Assembly (NCBI GenBank): GCA_045654685.1
Contig: JAZONV010000005.1
Coordinates: 1 to 34,303 of the forward strand
Source: RGIG1828 sp045654685
GTDB lineage: Bacteria > Bacillota > Clostridia > UMGS1810
DNA length: 34,303 bases
Direction: 5' to 3'
This document shows positions 30,638 to 34,303 of the stretch, piece after piece (position 1 is the first letter of the stretch; the number at the start of each line of letters is the position of its first letter). Under the pieces are notes generated by a model. It did not search any database and was not told the origin of the DNA. It was given only the letters and a program-made list of their open reading frames with translations. The translations under genes were made by a program, and so were the position numbers.

Positions 30638-31446
30638 AAAGCGTATATATGAAAACATCACTAGCTATTGCAGGGAGTGATTCAAGCGGAGGCGCAGGTA
30701 TTCAGGCAGATATAAAAACAATGACAATGAATGGTGTTTATGCCATGAGTGTGATTACTGCTCTTACGGCACAAAATACCCTTGGTGTGCGAGGGATTTG
30801 TGAAACCGCTCCGGAATTTTTGAAGGAGCAAATTGATGCAGTATTTGAAGATATATTTCCTGATAGCGTGAAAATTGGTATGGTATCATCAAAAGAACTT
30901 GTGGATGTAATTGCAAAAAGGCTAAATTTCTATAATGCCAAAAACATTGTTATTGACCCGGTTATGGTGGCAACAAGCGGAGGGGTTCTTATGAAATCTG
31001 ATGCTATTGAAGCACTCACCAAAAAATTATTTCCCATTGCAACCCTTGTAACTCCAAACATTCCCGAAGCAGAAGTTTTATCGGGTATGAAAATCAAATG
31101 CCGGGAGGATATGATAAAATCTGCAAAATATATTAATGAAACCTACGGGTGCAATGTACTATTAAAAGGAGGTCACAGTGAAGATGATGCAAACGACCTT
31201 TTATGCGAAAGAGGAAATATTATTTGGTTTGAAAGCAAAAGAATTGACAACCCCAATACTCACGGAACGGGATGTACACTTTCTTCTGCCATTGCTTCAA
31301 ATCTTGCCAGGGGTTTTTCGGTTGGTGAGTCGGTAGAGAGAGCAAAGGGCTACATTTCAGAAGCCCTTGCCTATGGTCTTGATTTGGGAAAAGGATCGGG
31401 ACCGCTGATGCACAACTTTAAACTTAATACAAATTATTCAGATTAG
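30631..31446 (+). CDS. thiD: Bifunctional hydroxymethylpyrimidine/phosphomethylpyrimidine kinase
   Basis: ThiD phosphorylates HMP and HMP-phosphate to HMP-pyrophosphate. The ribokinase-fold motifs are clear: LAIAGSDSSGGAGIQADIKT near the start, VIDPVMVATSGG, TPNIPEAEVLSG, LLKGGH and the ATP/anion-hole motif NTHGTGCTLSSAIA. About 271 residues from the ATG at 30631, which has AAAGGAG upstream and overlaps thiE by 7 bases; ATG 30649 would also fit the family. Frames reaching further upstream into thiE are not needed. Confidence 0.95.
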   Translation: MVKSVYMKTSLAIAGSDSSGGAGIQADIKTMTMNGVYAMSVITALTAQNTLGVRGICETAPEFLKEQIDAVFEDIFPDSVKIGMVSSKELVDVIAKRLNFYNAKNIVIDPVMVATSGGVLMKSDAIEALTKKLFPIATLVTPNIPEAEVLSGMKIKCREDMIKSAKYINETYGCNVLLKGGHSEDDANDLLCERGNIIWFESKRIDNPNTHGTGCTLSSAIASNLARGFSVGESVERAKGYISEALAYGLDLGKGSGPLMHNFKLNTNYSD

Positions 31447-31471
31447 ATATTTGTTTGAAAGGATGAATGAA

Positions 31472-32776
31472 ATGAATTTATACACAACACAAATGGAAGC
31501 TGCAAGAAAAGGCATTATTACTCGTGAGATGAAAATCGTAGCAAAAAAAGAATTTAAAACATCAGAAGAAATAAGGGAACTTGTTGCAAATGGTCAGGTG
31601 GTTATCTGTGCAAACAAATTGCACACCTGCATAGAGCCGAATGGTATCGGCTCTATGCTCCGCACAAAAATAAATGTTAATCTGGGCGTTTCGAGAGATT
31701 GCGTGGACTATGATACCGAAATGGAAAAAGTGATGGCAGCAGTCAACATGGGGGCTGATGCTATTATGGATTTATCATCACACGGAAATACTCAACCTTT
31801 CAGACAAAAACTCACAAAAGAATGTACGGCAATGATTGGCACAGTTCCTGTGTATGACAGTGTCATTCATTACCAGAGGGAATTATCAACACTTACTGCA
31901 AAGGATTTTATTGATGTTGTACGGCTTCACGCCAAAGATGGCGTAGATTTTGTGACACTGCACTGCGGAATCACAAAGAAAACAATTGAACAAATAAAAG
32001 AGCAAAAAAGAAAAATGAACATAGTGTCCCGCGGCGGCTCTTTGGTATTTGCATGGATGAGTATGACAGGAGAAGAAAATCCTTTTTACGAGTTTTACGA
32101 TGAAATCCTTGATATCTGCCGTGAATATGATGTTACTGTATCACTTGGAGATGCATGCCGTCCCGGCTGTCTTGCAGATGCAGGCGATGTGTGTCAAATA
32201 GAAGAACTTGTAAGACTTGGAGAACTTACCAAACGTGCATGGGCAAAGGATGTTCAGGTCATGGTTGAAGGTCCCGGTCATATGCCTTTAGACCAGATTG
32301 AAGCAAATATGAAAATGCAACAAACAATATGCATGGGCGCACCGTTTTACGTTTTGGGCCCTATTGTGACAGATATCGCTCCGGGATATGACCATATAAC
32401 CGCAGCTATTGGCGGTGCAATTGCAGCATCAGCCGGAGCAGCCTTTCTCTGCTATGTAACACCTGCTGAACATCTTGCACTCCCTAACGTAGATGATGTT
32501 AAGCAAGGTATTATTGCATCAAAAATTGCAGCTCACGCCGCTGATATTGCGAAACATATTCCTCATGCAAGAGATATTGATGACATAATGGCAGATGCAC
32601 GAAGAGACTTTGACTGGAATATGCAATGGGAATGTTCTCTTGACTCCGCAAACGCAAAAAAAATCAGAGAAGACAGAAAGCCTGAATTTGAGGAAAGTTG
32701 CTCTATGTGCGGTAAGTTCTGCGCGGTAAGGAGCATGAATAAAGCTTTAAAAGACGAACATATTGATATATTATAA
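31472..32776 (+). CDS. thiC: Phosphomethylpyrimidine synthase (HMP-P synthase)
   Basis: ThiC is the radical SAM enzyme that converts aminoimidazole ribotide to HMP-phosphate, the de novo pyrimidine branch of thiamin synthesis. The 434-residue length corresponds to the short bacterial form. VMVEGPGHMPLDQ and the C-terminal CSMCGKFC (C-x2-C-x4-C) motif, which ligates the 4Fe-4S cluster, are intact. The ATG at 31472 is chosen for its distance from GAAAGGA; upstream in-frame codons are too close to that site. Last gene of the operon, followed by a 20-bp terminator stem. Confidence 0.96.
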   Translation: MNLYTTQMEAARKGIITREMKIVAKKEFKTSEEIRELVANGQVVICANKLHTCIEPNGIGSMLRTKINVNLGVSRDCVDYDTEMEKVMAAVNMGADAIMDLSSHGNTQPFRQKLTKECTAMIGTVPVYDSVIHYQRELSTLTAKDFIDVVRLHAKDGVDFVTLHCGITKKTIEQIKEQKRKMNIVSRGGSLVFAWMSMTGEENPFYEFYDEILDICREYDVTVSLGDACRPGCLADAGDVCQIEELVRLGELTKRAWAKDVQVMVEGPGHMPLDQIEANMKMQQTICMGAPFYVLGPIVTDIAPGYDHITAAIGGAIAASAGAAFLCYVTPAEHLALPNVDDVKQGIIASKIAAHAADIAKHIPHARDIDDIMADARRDFDWNMQWECSLDSANAKKIREDRKPEFEESCSMCGKFCAVRSMNKALKDEHIDIL

Positions 32777-32777
32777 G

Positions 32778-32827
32778 CCATAAAGATATCCCTCCGTACA
32801 ATAAATAACGGAGGGATATCTTTATGG
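32778..32827 (+). terminator. Terminator of the thi operon
   Basis: CCATAAAGATATCCCTCCGT (32778-32797) and its exact complement (32808-32827) make a 20-bp stem around a 10-base loop, directly after the thiC stop codon. The T tract is weak, but the stem is very strong and symmetrical. Confidence 0.85.
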
Positions 32828-32853
32828 TCTCTGAATTATTCTGAAATCAATTA

Positions 32854-32937
32854 CTATTTACCTAATATATCCGACAGATTGGACTGAATCTTTTGTGCAA
32901 CATCGGGTTTATTCATAGAATACACATGAACATGTTT
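32854..32937 (-). pseudogene. Remnant of the 3' end of a metF-like gene
   Basis: The minus strand reads HVHVYSMNKPDVAQKIQSNL-SDILGK and then TAG. This matches the last residues of 5,10-methylenetetrahydrofolate reductase, whose final strand and helix read roughly H-(I/F)-Y-(T/S)-(M/L)-N-(K/R)-P-(E/D). Upstream of this the frame runs into a terminator and loses resemblance, so only about 27 codons survive. Pseudogene by deletion is the simplest reading; identification from so short a piece is tentative. Confidence 0.45.
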
Positions 32938-32944
32938 TAGAAAA

Positions 32945-32990
32945 ACAATAAAAAAAGGCACATTTACCGCACCTTTATTGTTACAACCAT
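32945..32990 (-). terminator. Terminator for the minus-strand operon at the right edge
   Basis: On the minus strand AACAATAAAGG pairs with CC followed by TTTTTTTATTGTT, with AAAGG/CCTTT as the core stem and a seven-T run in the 3' arm. The rest of 32991-33131 is AT-rich with no gene. Confidence 0.55.
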
Positions 32991-33131
32991 ATATTCGGCA
33001 ATTACATTCAATAGATAAGATCAATTGATATCATAATCATGACTATATAAAGTTACTCTACCTAATGTGATTAAAGTGCTTTAGTGTTATAAGGAATTTT
33101 TACTTTACGGTAATCAACACTCTATGACAAA

Positions 33132-33386
33132 CTATTCAAATAATTTCTTTTTATAATTATTTAACGATTTACCAAATGTTATATTAATTGCGTGCTGTTT
33201 TTCTGCGCATGTTTTACAGATAGTCTGATCGTCATCTGCTATAACATCTGCTATTACATTTGCTTCATAACCTGTCCCTACAAACCATTCTTCGCAATCA
33301 TCACACTTATGTATAAGTTTTGGGGCAAAATAAACGATTGCACAGATAAAAACAATCGTTAATAATAATTTCAATAGTTTTTTCAT
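33132..33386 (-). CDS. Small membrane-anchored protein with paired CxxC motifs
   Basis: An 84-residue protein: one N-terminal hydrophobic helix (LLLTIVFICAIVYFA) acting as an anchor or uncleaved signal, then a short domain with CDDC (about 28-31) and CKTC (about 57-60), 25 residues apart. Two CxxC knuckles suggest a zinc ribbon outside the membrane, or redox cysteines. No named family recognised. GAGGAG-like sequence precedes the ATG; the lipoprotein gene ends 18 bases upstream, so it is the last gene of the operon. Confidence 0.7.
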   Translation of the reverse strand: MKKLLKLLLTIVFICAIVYFAPKLIHKCDDCEEWFVGTGYEANVIADVIADDDQTICKTCAEKQHAINITFGKSLNNYKKKLFE

Positions 33387-33404
33387 ACCGTTCTCCTCAT
33401 TTCT

Positions 33405-33869
33405 TTATTCTATGTCAAGATTTGATATATACCATTTTTCATCAATACGAGCGTATTCAAAATTTGCATTTGAAGTATTGTCTTCTCCCGAAATCTCATA
33501 TGTAATTTCAGCAGAGGCAGAAGCGTTGTCTTCTTCTATCTCTATGTTATCAAGTTTGATTTTGATAGAAGAAAAGAATTCCTTTGAATTTTCCGGCAAC
33601 TCGCTGAACAACACTTTAGCAAAACTGTCTAAAAGTTCGTCTGTGTCTTTGTCTGAAAACATTCCAATCAAACCGGTTAATTTTTTTACACTTCCACTGA
33701 TATCAGGATCTATACAATCAAGCATTGCATTCATATCAAGCTTATTGCATGAATTTTCGAAGTTCTTGGTAAGTGTTTTAATTTCATTTTTTTGATTGCC
33801 ACACGCACACATGCTAATAGTTAACACTATTATTAATATTAACGCAGCACACATTTTAAATATTTTCAT
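33405..33869 (-). CDS. Lipoprotein with an NTF2/DUF4878-like domain
   Basis: A 154-residue lipoprotein. The signal peptide MKIFKMCAALILIIVLTISM ends in lipobox MCAC, so lipidation at the second Cys (residue 23) is expected. The mature part begins with a helix (KTLTKNFENSCNKLDMNAML) and ends with beta strands (ASAEITYEISG, ANFEYARIDEKWYISNL), the layout of DUF4878/NTF2-like lipoproteins, a common Firmicutes surface group of unknown ligand. It lies 14 bases after the nuclease gene. A protective or immunity role toward that nuclease is possible but unsupported by sequence. Confidence 0.78.
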   Translation of the reverse strand: MKIFKMCAALILIIVLTISMCACGNQKNEIKTLTKNFENSCNKLDMNAMLDCIDPDISGSVKKLTGLIGMFSDKDTDELLDSFAKVLFSELPENSKEFFSSIKIKLDNIEIEEDNASASAEITYEISGEDNTSNANFEYARIDEKWYISNLDIE

Positions 33870-33883
33870 GACTTAAACCCCTC

Positions 33884-34303
33884 CTATGGATTACATATTC
33901 CGCACGGCAAATATTCATTGTCTATCAGCCATGTTCTTGTACCATTGAAAGTCTCTTTGTTTTGAGGTTTAATGTATTTAACCGAAGAACATCCATCATT
34001 GTGAAACTTCATAGTATTTGTATTTAAAATATATATCGTACCGTTATTCTCATTTTGAATCTTTTGTTTTTCCTGTTCAAAGTCTTTATCAGATTCGTTC
34101 TCTGATTTTAATCTACTCGTACCATCCAGATAGTTTATTTCAACCCCGGGTTGAATATTATTAACAAACACATTGAATGATACGCCTTCGCCATCATCTT
34201 CGACTGAAAATGCTTCCATCTGCACACCTTTTACAAGAAGATTATCGCCTTCAAACACAGGAGTTACCCTATACATAACATGATTTTTAGTTTCTTTCAC
34301 ATA
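33884..34303 (-). CDS. DNA/RNA non-specific endonuclease, C-terminal part (runs off the right edge)
   Basis: The visible 138-140 residues are the C-terminal part of an Endonuclease_NS_2-type nuclease. VMYRVTPVFEGDNLLVKGVQ, then MEAFSVEDDGEGVSFNVFVN and NIQPGVEINYLDG, are the family's closing strands. The final segment, ILNTNTMKFHNDGCSSVKYI, then LPCGICNP, is a Cys/His metal-binding-like tail (H, C, C-x-x-C) often found on such secreted Firmicutes nucleases. The catalytic D-R-G-H region would lie upstream, outside the window. No true start is visible; the frame continues past 34303. Probably an extracellular nutrient or toxin nuclease, heading a three-gene operon. Confidence 0.85.
   Translation of the reverse strand, partial: YVKETKNHVMYRVTPVFEGDNLLVKGVQMEAFSVEDDGEGVSFNVFVNNIQPGVEINYLDGTSRLKSENESDKDFEQEKQKIQNENNGTIYILNTNTMKFHNDGCSSVKYIKPQNKETFNGTRTWLIDNEYLPCGICNP

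Overview
The window looks like the chromosome of a low-GC, Gram-positive, endospore-forming member of the Clostridia. The evidence is an A+T-rich sequence with strong GGAGG ribosome binding sites, a GerA/GerB/GerC germinant-receptor operon, SpoVT, Veg, a YlmC/YmxH-type sporulation protein, an SLH-domain surface protein, ECF vitamin transport, and B12 and TPP riboswitches. I cannot name the species.

Layout. 1-420: 5'-truncated end of an RHS/YD-repeat gene (minus) that stops at an inverted duplication. 483-4294 (minus): gerA-gerB-gerC plus a 52-residue two-helix protein. 4387-7849 (plus): veg, a small P-loop protein, yigZ, a class B penicillin-binding protein, ylmC-like, and a YtxH-like protein, closed by a terminator convergent with spoVT (minus, 7939-8478). 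8718-12656 (plus): MarR regulator and a heterodimeric ABC exporter with one degenerate ATP site. 12657-12964: run of hairpins. 12965-18351 (minus): ABC exporter, NagD-like HAD phosphatase, intracellular GH78 alpha-L-rhamnosidase, AAC(6')-like acetyltransferase. 18546-19359 (minus): DUF2500-like protein and a GtrA-family protein. 19557-19917: tRNA-Ser(GGA) whose 3' end and terminator are repeated 209 bp downstream.

19920-27948 (minus) is the most interesting region. It is one B12-riboswitch-controlled operon encoding a secreted DUF4430-type protein, an S-layer-anchored alpha/alpha-toroid protein, a membrane-tethered DUF4430 protein, EcfT, and a single polypeptide fusing two ECF ATPases to an S-component-like membrane domain. 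The alpha/alpha toroid and the DUF4430 fold are the two domain types that make up mammalian intrinsic factor and transcobalamin. Here they are on separate proteins next to a transporter, which suggests a cobamide capture and import machine of the Gram-positive surface. That function is inference from domains and riboswitch, not demonstrated.

Divergently, 28043-32827 (plus) is a thiamin salvage/synthesis operon: TPP riboswitch, terminator, a second RNA resembling only the 5' half of a TPP aptamer, then thiW-thiM-thiE-thiD-thiC. There is no thiazole synthesis gene, so it combines thiazole salvage with de novo pyrimidine synthesis. The right edge (minus, 33132-34303) holds the C-terminal end of a DNA/RNA non-specific endonuclease, a lipoprotein and a small membrane protein with paired CxxC motifs. 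A short metF-like 3' remnant lies between.
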